From NCBI GenBank assembly GCA_021823085.1, contig JAKAPG010000069.1:1-8267 (forward strand): a stretch of 8,267 bases of DNA, read 5' to 3'. The notes under the pieces are model-generated. The model saw only the letters and a program-made list of their open reading frames with translations, ran no database searches and was not told the DNA's origin. The stretch comes from Thermoplasmata archaeon (GTDB taxonomy: Archaea > Thermoplasmatota > Thermoplasmata > Lutacidiplasmatales > UBA184). Shown in pieces: positions 1-5,722 of the stretch. Position 1 is the first letter of the stretch. Each line of letters opens with the position of its first letter. Position numbers and translations under genes: made by a program.

Positions 1-261
1 GCAGGACCGGTAGAACGAATAGCGTTCGAACTCGCGCAGCGAAGCACCGTGATCGTGGAGATCGTGGCCTTCGTAGAACCGAGCGACTTCGCGCACGCTC
101 TCGCCGACCGGGTGGGTCATCAGGGTCGTCGGCGCCTCGCCCCACCCAACGCCCCCGTTCTGAGTGGTCACCCGGACCAGGATCACCGTGGAGCTCCACG
201 GCGACGAACTCTCCCCGGCCGGCGCGGCAACCTCGATCGGCTCGACGCTCTGGATCTTCAT
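1..261 (-). CDS. Gluconate/galactonate dehydratase-like enzyme (enolase superfamily), N-terminal fragment
   Basis: The gene runs off the left edge of the window, and 87 N-terminal residues are visible. The fragment begins MKIQSVEPIEV and continues with VILVRVTTQNGGVGWGEAP and, near residues 78-86, RYSFYRS. This is the N-terminal capping domain of the mandelate racemase/muconate lactonizing subgroup: a short first strand, then a strand reading V-T-x-x-G-x-x-G-x-G-E-A. From memory, it most resembles archaeal gluconate/galactonate dehydratases of the Entner-Doudoroff route, which remove water from a sugar acid to give a 2-keto-3-deoxy acid. The catalytic barrel with its metal ligands lies outside the window, so the substrate cannot be decided. 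Start codons at 279, 267 and 261 are all in frame. I chose 261 because the upstream motif at 283-298 then has nearly the same spacing as its copy upstream of the gene at 1759-2688. Enolase-superfamily membership is fairly secure; the exact reaction is inferred. Confidence 0.75.
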   Translation of the reverse strand, partial: MKIQSVEPIEVAAPAGESSSPWSSTVILVRVTTQNGGVGWGEAPTTLMTHPVGESVREVARFYEGHDLHDHGASLREFERYSFYRSC

Positions 262-282
262 GGACATTCGGGCTCGCATCGA

Positions 283-298
283 ACGAAGGGATTAGACG
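283..298 (-). promoter_or_regulatory. Promoter motif of the sugar-acid dehydratase gene, shared with the 2688 promoter
   Basis: Read on the minus strand this is CGTCTAATCCCTTCGT, and its TCTAAT part resembles a box A. It ends 21 nt before the ATG at 261, or 15 nt before the ATG at 267. The same 16-mer with one mismatch occurs at 2709-2724, 20 nt before another minus-strand ATG. It may be a shared core promoter or a regulator site; the sequence alone does not separate the two. Confidence 0.45.
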
Positions 299-310
299 CT
301 GACTCCGAGG

Positions 311-346
311 CCGGGGCTACTGCGGCCCGAGTCGGCCGGGCCCCGG
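311..346. repeat. GC-rich inverted repeats just after the ZIP gene stop
   Basis: Two alternative stems lie between the ZIP stop codon and the dehydratase promoter. One is CCGGGG (311-316) with CCCCGG (341-346). The other is GGCCCG (324-329) with CGGGCC (337-342) around a 7-nt loop. They share two bases and cannot both form fully. No T-run follows on the minus strand, so this does not look like a typical archaeal terminator. In a genome this GC-rich it may be incidental. Confidence 0.3.
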
Positions 347-349
347 AGC

Positions 350-1150
350 TCAGATCGCGTTCACGGCGAAGCCGATGACGAACCCAACGAGGACTCCCGC
401 GTAGACCAGCCGGTTGCGGGCGAGGGAGGCGGCCCGGTTCTCCAACGGGCGAAACGCGACCCGCAGCATCGGGAGGATCACGAAGACGATCGCTCCGATC
501 GCGAGCGCGTCGAAGATGACCAGGAGCAGCGTGTTCGTCCAGAAGTAGCCTAGGGCTCCTCCGACGACCGTGGGAATTCCTCCCACGAGGAAGAGACCCA
601 CCATCAACGCGATGTTCCGGGGCGCGCCCGTCCCGAGAAACGGCGAGGCGATGGGGAACCCCTCCGTCATGTTCTGGAGAAAGAACCCCAGAAACACCAC
701 GGCGAGCACTCCGAGCGAACCGGCCGCCCAGTTTCCCCCAAAGACCAGTCCTTCGGTCAGGTTCTGCAGTCCGATCCCAAGGGCGATGATCATCGCGGTC
801 CTCCGCGGCCCGTTCTCGGGACCCGTCGTCGCGTCGCTCGCACCGAGGAGGGAACCCCGGGGCAGGTTGTCGACGAAGTAGAGCCCGGCATAGGCGACCG
901 TGAACGCGAGGGCAAAGGCGATCGCGTACCCCGGGTTCGCGACATAGCTGCCGCCCGGATAGATCAGTCCGGCAACGTCGCTGAAAACGTCCGCTGCGAG
1001 GAAAATCAGGATCCCGATCGCGGCCGCGTTCAACGCGACCGCCCACCTTCCTTGCGCCCGAGTGCTGTAAATGACGGGGAGTCCCAGAAAGATCGAGAAC
1101 CCCATCACGACCGTCAGCAGGAGGAACACCGGGAAGTCGGAGGCGACCAT
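350..1150 (-). CDS. ZIP-family divalent metal transporter, Gln-for-His variant
   Basis: This 266-residue protein is very hydrophobic, with about seven to eight membrane segments and no obvious cytoplasmic domain. ZIP proteins carry Zn, Fe or Mn toward the cytoplasm through a two-metal site in helices IV and V, where the signature is usually H-N-x-P-E-G and H-x-x-x-E-G. Here helix IV reads GLQNLTEGLVFG (Q129, N130, E133) and helix V reads LQNMTEGFPIASP (Q159, N160, E163). The Asn and Glu ligands are kept, but both His positions are Gln and the Pro is Thr. Metal choice or even transport direction may therefore differ. The usual His-rich loop between helices III and IV is absent; the loop at about 98-117 has no histidine. 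A box A sits 25 nt before the ATG at 1150, supporting that start and a leaderless transcript. Family assignment is strong; the substrate is unknown. Confidence 0.85.
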   Translation of the reverse strand: MVASDFPVFLLLTVVMGFSIFLGLPVIYSTRAQGRWAVALNAAAIGILIFLAADVFSDVAGLIYPGGSYVANPGYAIAFALAFTVAYAGLYFVDNLPRGSLLGASDATTGPENGPRRTAMIIALGIGLQNLTEGLVFGGNWAAGSLGVLAVVFLGFFLQNMTEGFPIASPFLGTGAPRNIALMVGLFLVGGIPTVVGGALGYFWTNTLLLVIFDALAIGAIVFVILPMLRVAFRPLENRAASLARNRLVYAGVLVGFVIGFAVNAI

Positions 1151-1174
1151 GACGTATCCGACCCGGGCCGGGCT

Positions 1175-1180
1175 CTTAAA
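1175..1180 (-). promoter_or_regulatory. Box A (TATA-like) of the ZIP gene
   Basis: The minus strand reads AATTTAAGAG. The TTAA core (1176-1179) ends 25 nt before the ATG at 1150, so transcription would begin at or within a base or two of the start codon. It is an AT-rich island in otherwise GC-rich DNA. The rest of the 1151-1287 gap holds pyrimidine-rich minus-strand sequence and no gene. Confidence 0.65.
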
Positions 1181-1287
1181 TTCTGGGCGTGAACAGCGTG
1201 CCCGTAAGCATCACGGTGTGAACGCTGCACCCGAAGGAACCGGTAACGGCGCAGGGAGGATCGAGGGAGGGCAGCGCCCACCTTCGG

Positions 1288-1734
1288 TCACGTTCGAGGG
1301 CCGGCGAAGCGACGAACCGCCGCGTCGATATGGGGAGCGGGGCGCATCCCTTCCACGACCTCCACGATCTTGCCCTCGGCATCGAGAAGGAACGTCACCC
1401 GCTTCGCCATACCGAAGATCCCGAGGACCCCGTAGGCTCGAGCGACGGTCTTGTCGGCGTCCGACAGCATTGGAAAGTTCGCCCGGCAGCGGTCCGAGAA
1501 CTCCTTCTGGCGATTCGTCGAGTCGACGCTGATTCCGACGACCGCCGCGCCGTGAGCCGTCAGATCGCTCTCGCGGGCGCGGAATCCCCGGGCCTCCCGG
1601 GTGCAACCCGGCGTCATCGCCCGCGGATAGAAGTACAGGACCACCGCTCGGCCCCGATAGTTCGCGAGAGACACCGGTCGCCCGTTCTGGTCGGGAAGGG
1701 TGAATCCCGGGGCCACGTCTCCGGGCTGCAGCAT
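1288..1734 (-). CDS. bcp: Thioredoxin-dependent thiol peroxidase, Bcp/PrxQ type
   Basis: The protein has 148 residues, the usual length for Bcp/PrxQ peroxiredoxins, which reduce hydroperoxides in the cytoplasm. The N-terminus LQPGDVAPGFTLPDQNG is the classic opening. The active-site segment VVLYFYPRAMTPGCTREARGF (about 31-51) contains the peroxidatic Cys44 with T41 and P42 of the T/S-P-G-C-T motif. GISVDS (68-73) and RVTFLLDAEGKI (112-123) are the later core strands, the latter supplying the conserved Arg. The resolving Cys found five residues after the peroxidatic one in many PrxQ proteins is Arg49 here; the only other Cys is Cys83. It may act as a 1-Cys enzyme or resolve through another thiol. 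A GTG at 1749 is also in frame, but it lies inside a GGTGAT Shine-Dalgarno match, which favours the ATG at 1734. It lies 24 nt after the aldo/keto reductase homologue and is probably co-transcribed with it. Confidence 0.92.
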   Translation of the reverse strand: MLQPGDVAPGFTLPDQNGRPVSLANYRGRAVVLYFYPRAMTPGCTREARGFRARESDLTAHGAAVVGISVDSTNRQKEFSDRCRANFPMLSDADKTVARAYGVLGIFGMAKRVTFLLDAEGKIVEVVEGMRPAPHIDAAVRRFAGPRT

Positions 1735-1744
1735 GCCGACCCCA

Positions 1745-1750
1745 ATCACC
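1745..1750 (-). promoter_or_regulatory. Shine-Dalgarno site deciding the bcp start
   Basis: The minus strand reads GGTGAT, a perfect match to the core of the archaeal 16S complement (GGAGGTGATC), 10 nt before the ATG at 1734. It lies in the short spacer after the stop of the upstream gene, as expected for an internal operon gene. The leading genes in this window lack such a site. Confidence 0.6.
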
Positions 1751-1758
1751 GAGGGTAG

Positions 1759-2688
1759 TCAAGCATTCTCGTTGGTCCAAGGCATCCCCGACCGTAGCTC
1801 ATCGACCCGCCGTAGCTCCTCGGGAGTGAGGGGTGGGGTTCCCTCCCAGCCCGCGAGTTCCTCGAACCTCTCGGGCGGAGGGAGCGGGACGAGCGCCGCA
1901 TAGACACCGGGTCGCTCGATGGCCCACCGGATTGCGGCCTGCCCGAGGGTCCGCTTCCCGCGCACGGCCAGGAAGCCGAGCCGGAGCACGGGAGTCCAAT
2001 TCTCCGACAGCGAGCGAACCGGGCGAGGTGGGCCGGTCACGGCGGTCCCAGGGGCGACACCTGTCGGCAGCGTGAGCCCCGCAAGGCGCCCGCCGGCCAG
2101 CACGTCCCGGGCCAAGCCGGGAAGCCCCTCCGGCAGCGGGTCGAGGGGCGTTTCCCGCATCATCAGCGACTGCACCCGGGTCACGAACATCGGCGACCCC
2201 GGGGACGAACTCATGACCTTCCAGTGCGCCGATCGAGTCCCCCATCCGCGGATGCGACCTCTCCGGACGAGCAACTGCAGAGCCTCGCGGAAGTCCCTGG
2301 CGAGATCCGGTCCGGCGTCGGCAGGATCCCACTCGATCCAGAGTTTGGGGCCCCGACCCGGTGATTCCCCTAGGGGGGGCAGGGTGGACTCGAGTCGTGC
2401 GGCCCGGGATTCTACGTCCGAACGAGGGGCCGTAGAGGGGTCGAGATCGCGTACCGAACGAGGCAGGATGAGGTGCCCGTCGAACGTGCGAAGGAGACCG
2501 GACTCCTGCAGCGCCCGCTCCGCGAGGATCCCGCCGGGTTCCCGCCAAGCGACCAGATTGATCCCTCGGTCCGCCGACCGGCGGAGCAAGATCTCGACCG
2601 AGCGCAGGTCCGACAGGTCCCGACGTCCGAGTTCCCACCCGAGGCCGGAGACCGAGTCGCCGGTGGAGGGCCAGATCCTCGACCGCAT
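1759..2688 (-). CDS. Degenerate aldo/keto reductase-family protein
   Basis: The protein has 309 residues, a normal aldo/keto reductase (AKR) length. The AKR framework is visible in order: DLRSVEILLRRSADRGINLV (about 26-46), LLVRRGRIRGWGTRS (139-153, the usual L-x-x-x-G-K-I-R-x-x-G-x-S strand), VQSLMMRETP (172-181), LGQAAIRWAIERPGV (248-262), PPPERFEELAGWEGT and LTPEELRRVDEL near the C-terminus. The catalytic tetrad D-Y-K-H looks lost. GIN-FFD-TA reads GIN-LVA-W (Ala47). The Y-G-x-x-E motif is replaced by REPGGILAERAL. The Lys position is Arg77 in LILPRS. The His position in the D-x-x-x-I-H strand is Glu119 in LWIEWDP. It is probably not a standard NADPH oxidoreductase. The reading frame continues far upstream, but a TCTAAT box and family length favour the ATG at 2688. 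The likely downstream partner is bcp. Confidence 0.75.
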   Translation of the reverse strand: MRSRIWPSTGDSVSGLGWELGRRDLSDLRSVEILLRRSADRGINLVAWREPGGILAERALQESGLLRTFDGHLILPRSVRDLDPSTAPRSDVESRAARLESTLPPLGESPGRGPKLWIEWDPADAGPDLARDFREALQLLVRRGRIRGWGTRSAHWKVMSSSPGSPMFVTRVQSLMMRETPLDPLPEGLPGLARDVLAGGRLAGLTLPTGVAPGTAVTGPPRPVRSLSENWTPVLRLGFLAVRGKRTLGQAAIRWAIERPGVYAALVPLPPPERFEELAGWEGTPPLTPEELRRVDELRSGMPWTNENA

Positions 2689-2708
2689 CGCCGGTCTTCC
2701 TTGACAGG

Positions 2709-2724
2709 ACGAAGAGATTAGACG
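2709..2724 (-). promoter_or_regulatory. Promoter motif of the aldo/keto reductase-like gene
   Basis: The minus strand reads CGTCTAATCTCTTCGT, matching 15 of 16 bases with 283-298. The TCTAAT part ends 28 nt before the ATG at 2688, a plausible box A for a leaderless or nearly leaderless message. It lies back to back with the rfcL promoter in a 93-nt divergent spacer. Confidence 0.5.
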
Positions 2725-2752
2725 TCCGCCCCTCCGGCGTCGAGGCCGTTCC

Positions 2753-2758
2753 GTTAAG
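2753..2758 (+). promoter_or_regulatory. Box A of rfcL
   Basis: The plus strand reads CCGTTAAGTC. The TTAA core (2754-2757) ends 24 nt before the GTG at 2782. This matches the spacing at the ZIP, OsmC and DUF1684 genes and picks 2782 over the GTG at 2764, which would lie only 6 nt after the box. Confidence 0.6.
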
Positions 2759-2781
2759 TCGGGGTGGGCGTTGAGCGGGCT

Positions 2782-4440
2782 GTGGCGGCCCAACGATCTC
2801 ACCTCCCGCTCACCGAGCGGTTCCGGCCGGCCCGGCTCGAGGATCTCGTGGGCAACTCGCGCGCTCGCGCCGAGCTTCGTTCGTGGGGGGAGGGTTGGAA
2901 GGGCCGGTCCCCTCCCCAGCGGCGCGCCGCGATCTTGGTCGGGCCCCCGGGAGTCGGGAAGACGTCGAGCGCGCTGGCGCTCGCCGGTGAGCTCGGCTGG
3001 TCCGTCGTAGAGATGAACGCGTCCGATGCGCGGAACGCAGAATCGATCGGTCGGGTGGCCGGCCGGGCGTCGATGGCCCGTTCGTTCGGCGCGGACGGGC
3101 GTATGAGCGCCGACGACCGAACCCTCATCCTGCTGGACGAGGCGGATTGCCTCACCGGCCGTGTCGGTCCGCAGACCCGAGCCGGACCCAGCCCCGCCGG
3201 GTTCCGCGAATTCCTGCATGATCGCTACGCTACGGTGGCCTCGCTCAATGCGGCATGGGGGCTCGGTAGTGCCGGGATGCCCCCCGCGTTCGAGGCCTGG
3301 GAGTCGATACCGAAGTTTCCGGGCCGTCAACGATGGGCCTCCTTGCCGGCCTCTCAGGCGGACATCGCGGACTGGCGCGGTTCCGCGAGGAAGGTCGACC
3401 TCACCGATCGAGGGGGTCTCGGAGCCATCGCCCAGATCGTGAAGGAGACCCGGCAGCCGCTCGTACTGACGGTCAATGATGATCGAACGCTTCTCCGATA
3501 CTCGCCGATCTTTCGCACCAACGCGCTCCGGGTCCGGTTCCTACCGATCGCGGACTCCGAGGTTCGTCAGCTTTTGACACGGATCGCGCGTCACGCAGGA
3601 TTGTCGATCGATGTCCGGGCCATTCAAGCCATCGTCGCCCGCGTTCACGGCGACCTGCGCGCGGCGCTGAACGATCTGGATGCGATCTGGCCACTCCCGC
3701 CGGGGCCTGCCCAGATCTCGGTTCTCGGTCCGCGCGACGTCAGTACGGATATCGCCGAGCTGACGGGAGAGGCACTCGGCATGGCCCGCTTCTACCGAAA
3801 CGTGGAGATCCAGAGCCGGATCGACGCAACCCCGGATGAGCTCGAGCCATGGATCGAGGAGAATCTTCCCCGCGCCGCGATCGACGCCGAGCATCGAGCG
3901 GCGGGCTTTGACGAACTCGCCTACGCCGACCTCCTGCTGGCTCGAGCCCGCCGTCATCGGGTCTACGGCCTTTGGAGCTCGGCCTCCGAGATCATGACCG
4001 GTGGAGTCGGCCTCGCCGTGCGCGATCGCCCGTTCCGGCCCGTCGAGAGCGCCTTCCCCCAGTTTCTCGGAGAGATGGGGCGTTCGAAATCCGCCCGGAC
4101 CTTGCGGGAGGCGATCCTCGGAAAACTCGCCCCCCGGGCCCACCTCTCGCGAGAGAAGCTGCGAGAGGGGGCCATCCACTTCTACGAAGGGGCCTTCCAA
4201 CGCGGGATCTCCCCGGCGGAATCCGACGTCGGGTGGCGCAACCTCGCGCGAGCCGTCATTCGAGACGCGGAGCTCGCTCCCGAGGAGGTAGCCTTCCTTG
4301 CTGGCGTGGAACCGGATTCCCCGAGCGTGGACCGTCTCTACACGGCCCCCGAGTCGAACGAGGGGGCGAACGGGTCCACCGTTCTTCCGCCGCCGGGTCG
4401 CTCGTCGGCGTCTCAACATCGCCTCTCGGAGTTCGAATGA
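2782..4440 (+). CDS. rfcL: Replication factor C large subunit with an insertion after Walker B
   Basis: RfcL is one arm of the archaeal clamp loader, which opens the PCNA ring and loads it on primed DNA using ATP. The 552-residue protein starts MAAQRSHLPLTERFRPARLEDLVGN. It then has Walker A GPPGVGKTS (54-62), Walker B LILLDEAD (115-122), sensor 1 LTVND (229-233), sensor 2 GDLRAALND (290-298) and the helical C-terminal part with WIEENLP (357-363) and YGLWSSASEIMTGG (395-408), typical of archaeal RfcL. The C-terminus ends QHRLSEFE, which resembles a PCNA-interacting Q-x-x-L-x-x-F box. Residues about 126-207 form an extra segment between Walker B and the DRGG helix; most RfcL proteins have only a few residues there. 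GTG at 2782 is chosen from the box A spacing; GTG at 2764 would add six residues. The stop overlaps the next gene by ATGA. Identity is secure. Confidence 0.93.
   Translation: MAAQRSHLPLTERFRPARLEDLVGNSRARAELRSWGEGWKGRSPPQRRAAILVGPPGVGKTSSALALAGELGWSVVEMNASDARNAESIGRVAGRASMARSFGADGRMSADDRTLILLDEADCLTGRVGPQTRAGPSPAGFREFLHDRYATVASLNAAWGLGSAGMPPAFEAWESIPKFPGRQRWASLPASQADIADWRGSARKVDLTDRGGLGAIAQIVKETRQPLVLTVNDDRTLLRYSPIFRTNALRVRFLPIADSEVRQLLTRIARHAGLSIDVRAIQAIVARVHGDLRAALNDLDAIWPLPPGPAQISVLGPRDVSTDIAELTGEALGMARFYRNVEIQSRIDATPDELEPWIEENLPRAAIDAEHRAAGFDELAYADLLLARARRHRVYGLWSSASEIMTGGVGLAVRDRPFRPVESAFPQFLGEMGRSKSARTLREAILGKLAPRAHLSREKLREGAIHFYEGAFQRGISPAESDVGWRNLARAVIRDAELAPEEVAFLAGVEPDSPSVDRLYTAPESNEGANGSTVLPPPGRSSASQHRLSEFE
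3157..3402 (+). other. RfcL insertion segment resembling a GH42-type glycosidase helix region
   Basis: This part of rfcL encodes about 82 residues between LTGR and TDRGGLGAI. It contains GFREFLHDRYATVASLNAAWG, then FEAWESIP, then ASQADIADWRGSARK. The pattern F-R-x-[WF]-L-x-x-R-Y-x-T-[IV]-x-x-L-N-x-A-W-G followed by an aromatic stretch, E-x-x-P and a D-[WY]-x-R helix is one I recall from GH42 beta-galactosidases, just after their acid/base glutamate. No catalytic Glu is present here. The reading frame is unbroken, and the base composition looks like the rest of the gene. The similarity is from memory, not a search. Confidence 0.5.
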
Positions 4441-5159
4441 GCGGCGCGACCATGCCCGCAACATCGGTCCCCGGTCGGCCGAAGGCCGTGGTGTCGTGGA
4501 GCAGCGGAAAGGACTCGGCGTTCGCGCTCTACGAGGTTCGGCGCGCGGCCCAACTCGACGTGATCGGCCTCCTGACGACGATTACCGATCGTTTCCAGAG
4601 AGTCTCCATGCACGGGGTCCGCGAATCCGTCCTCGAGGCCCAGGCGGTCGCCGCCGGTCTCCCCCTGTATCGGGTGTCGATACCGTCTCCGTGTCCGAAC
4701 GACGTTTACGAAGCGAAGATGGGAGCGATGGTCCAGCGTCTGCGTGTCGACGGGGTCACGCACTTCGTCTTCGGTGACCTCTACCTCGAGGACATCCGGC
4801 GCTACCGCGAGACCCGGCTCGCCGGCACGGGCCTCACCCCGGTGTTCCCGCTCTGGGGCCGGCCGACGGGCGAGCTCGCTCGGACGATGATCCGGGCCGG
4901 ACTGCGCGCAACCCTGGTCGCGATCGATCCTCGAAAGCTTCCTGCGAAATTTGCGGGCCGCGCGTTTGATGAATCGCTTCTCGCCGATCTTCCCCCGGGA
5001 GCCGATCCCTGCGGCGAGAACGGTGAGTACCACACCTGCGTCACGGCAGGGCCGATGTTCGCCGCTCCGCTCCGCGTGCACGGCGGACCCGTCGTCGAGC
5101 GCGATGGCTTCGTGTTCGCGGACGTGATCCCCGACGACGACGGTCCCTCGCGCGACTAG
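4437..5159 (+). CDS. Dph6-related ATP pyrophosphatase (PP-loop family)
   Basis: This 240-residue cytoplasmic protein is of the adenine-nucleotide alpha-hydrolase fold. The PP-loop is WSSGKDSA (21-28). It is followed by LLTTITDRFQRVSMHGVR (45-62), VFGDLYLEDIRRYRE (111-125), FPLWG (137-141) and DPCGENGEYHT (190-200). True diphthine-ammonia ligase (Dph6) activates diphthine on elongation factor 2 with ATP and ammonia and has the same core. The WSSGKDSA and PCGENGE forms are more typical of the Dph6-related group shared with bacteria, which lack diphthamide. The role in diphthamide synthesis is therefore uncertain, and no symbol is given. The ATG at 4437 overlaps the rfcL stop (ATGA), implying translational coupling; an in-frame ATG at 4452 is the alternative. 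Its stop shares CTAG with the converging OsmC gene. Confidence 0.85.
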   Translation: MSGATMPATSVPGRPKAVVSWSSGKDSAFALYEVRRAAQLDVIGLLTTITDRFQRVSMHGVRESVLEAQAVAAGLPLYRVSIPSPCPNDVYEAKMGAMVQRLRVDGVTHFVFGDLYLEDIRRYRETRLAGTGLTPVFPLWGRPTGELARTMIRAGLRATLVAIDPRKLPAKFAGRAFDESLLADLPPGADPCGENGEYHTCVTAGPMFAAPLRVHGGPVVERDGFVFADVIPDDDGPSRD

Positions 5160-5593
5160 GCGAGCCGCGCGTTCACGGAGACCACGACGTTGCCCTTGAG
5201 CGCCTGGGAGACCGGGCAGCCCTCGCTCGCGGCCTTGGCCGCGACCCGGAACTGCTCCGGCGTGATCCCCGGAACATGCCCGACGACGGTCAGCTCCATC
5301 GTTGTGATCCTCCAGCCCTCGCCGACCTTGTCGAACGTCGCGACCGCCGTGACTTCGAGCTTCTGCGGGGGGTGCTGTTGCCGTCCCAGGCCCGCCGAGA
5401 GGGCCATCGAAAAGCAGGAAGCGTGAGCCGCGGCGAGCAGCTCCTCCGGGCTCGTCTGGGTTCCTTGCTGCTCCGTTCGCGCGGCCCAGCTTACCTTCAA
5501 CTCCGGTAGCGCTCCGGGCGCCCCGTGCACCGTTCCGTGACCCTTGATGAGATCCCCTTCCCATGCCGCTTGGGCTGTGCGCTTCGCTGCCAT
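5156..5593 (-). CDS. osmC: OsmC-type peroxiredoxin (organic hydroperoxide reductase family)
   Basis: The protein has 145 residues, the normal OsmC length. OsmC/Ohr proteins reduce organic hydroperoxides as intertwined dimers. The opening RTAQAAWEGDLIKGHGTV matches the OsmC branch. The first catalytic Cys is Cys60 in SPEELLAAAHASCFSMALS, and the second is Cys126 in ASEGCPVSQAL. Arg39 in the AART segment and Glu50/51 in PEEL match the residues that polarise the catalytic thiol in the family. The ATG at 5593 lies 24 nt from a TTAA box, supporting a leaderless start. It is divergent from the methyltransferase gene and convergent with the ATP pyrophosphatase gene. With bcp it gives this window two independent peroxide-reducing thiol enzymes. 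Confidence 0.93.
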   Translation of the reverse strand: MAAKRTAQAAWEGDLIKGHGTVHGAPGALPELKVSWAARTEQQGTQTSPEELLAAAHASCFSMALSAGLGRQQHPPQKLEVTAVATFDKVGEGWRITTMELTVVGHVPGITPEQFRVAAKAASEGCPVSQALKGNVVVSVNARLA

Positions 5594-5616
5594 ATCGAGT
5601 GGAGACCGGCGACCGA

Positions 5617-5622
5617 TTTAAG
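5617..5622 (-). promoter_or_regulatory. Box A of osmC, possibly bidirectional
   Basis: The minus strand reads ATCTTAAATCG. The TTAA core (5618-5621) ends 24 nt before the osmC ATG. On the plus strand the same bases read GATTTAAGAT and could also serve the divergent methyltransferase gene, although its best ATG lies about 100 nt away. A second plus-strand candidate, CTTTAGT, is at 5661-5667; a transcript from it could begin near an in-frame GTG at 5693. Confidence 0.55.
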
Positions 5623-5722
5623 ATGACCCGGGATGCGCCCCTTGAGCGGAGGCACAACGCCTTTAGTGCCGTGCGGCGGTGCGCGCGCGTCGGTGGAGAC
5701 ATCCGTTCGAGACCGACGTACG

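Noticed and set aside
1190..1240. Near-repeats of GTGAACAGCGTG / GTGAACGCTGC
   Set aside because: They are short, imperfect and only two in number. The related CAGCGT/ACGCTG inverted repeat has a loop of over 20 nt and no sign of function.
2689..3330. N-terminal extension of the aldo/keto reductase-like reading frame to 3330
   Set aside because: The extra 214 codons lie antisense to rfcL, show no family signal and pass over a clear divergent promoter region. They reflect the scarcity of stop codons in GC-rich DNA.
3157..3402. Intein within rfcL
   Set aside because: Clamp-loader genes do host inteins, but this segment is too short, has no Cys/Ser/Thr at its start followed by splicing blocks, and no His-Asn at its end. 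It also sits after Walker B, not at Walker A.
4437..5159. Calling this gene canonical dph6
   Set aside because: The WSSGKDSA and PCGENGE forms fit the Dph6-related group that also occurs in bacteria without diphthamide, so a specific diphthamide role is not supported by sequence alone.
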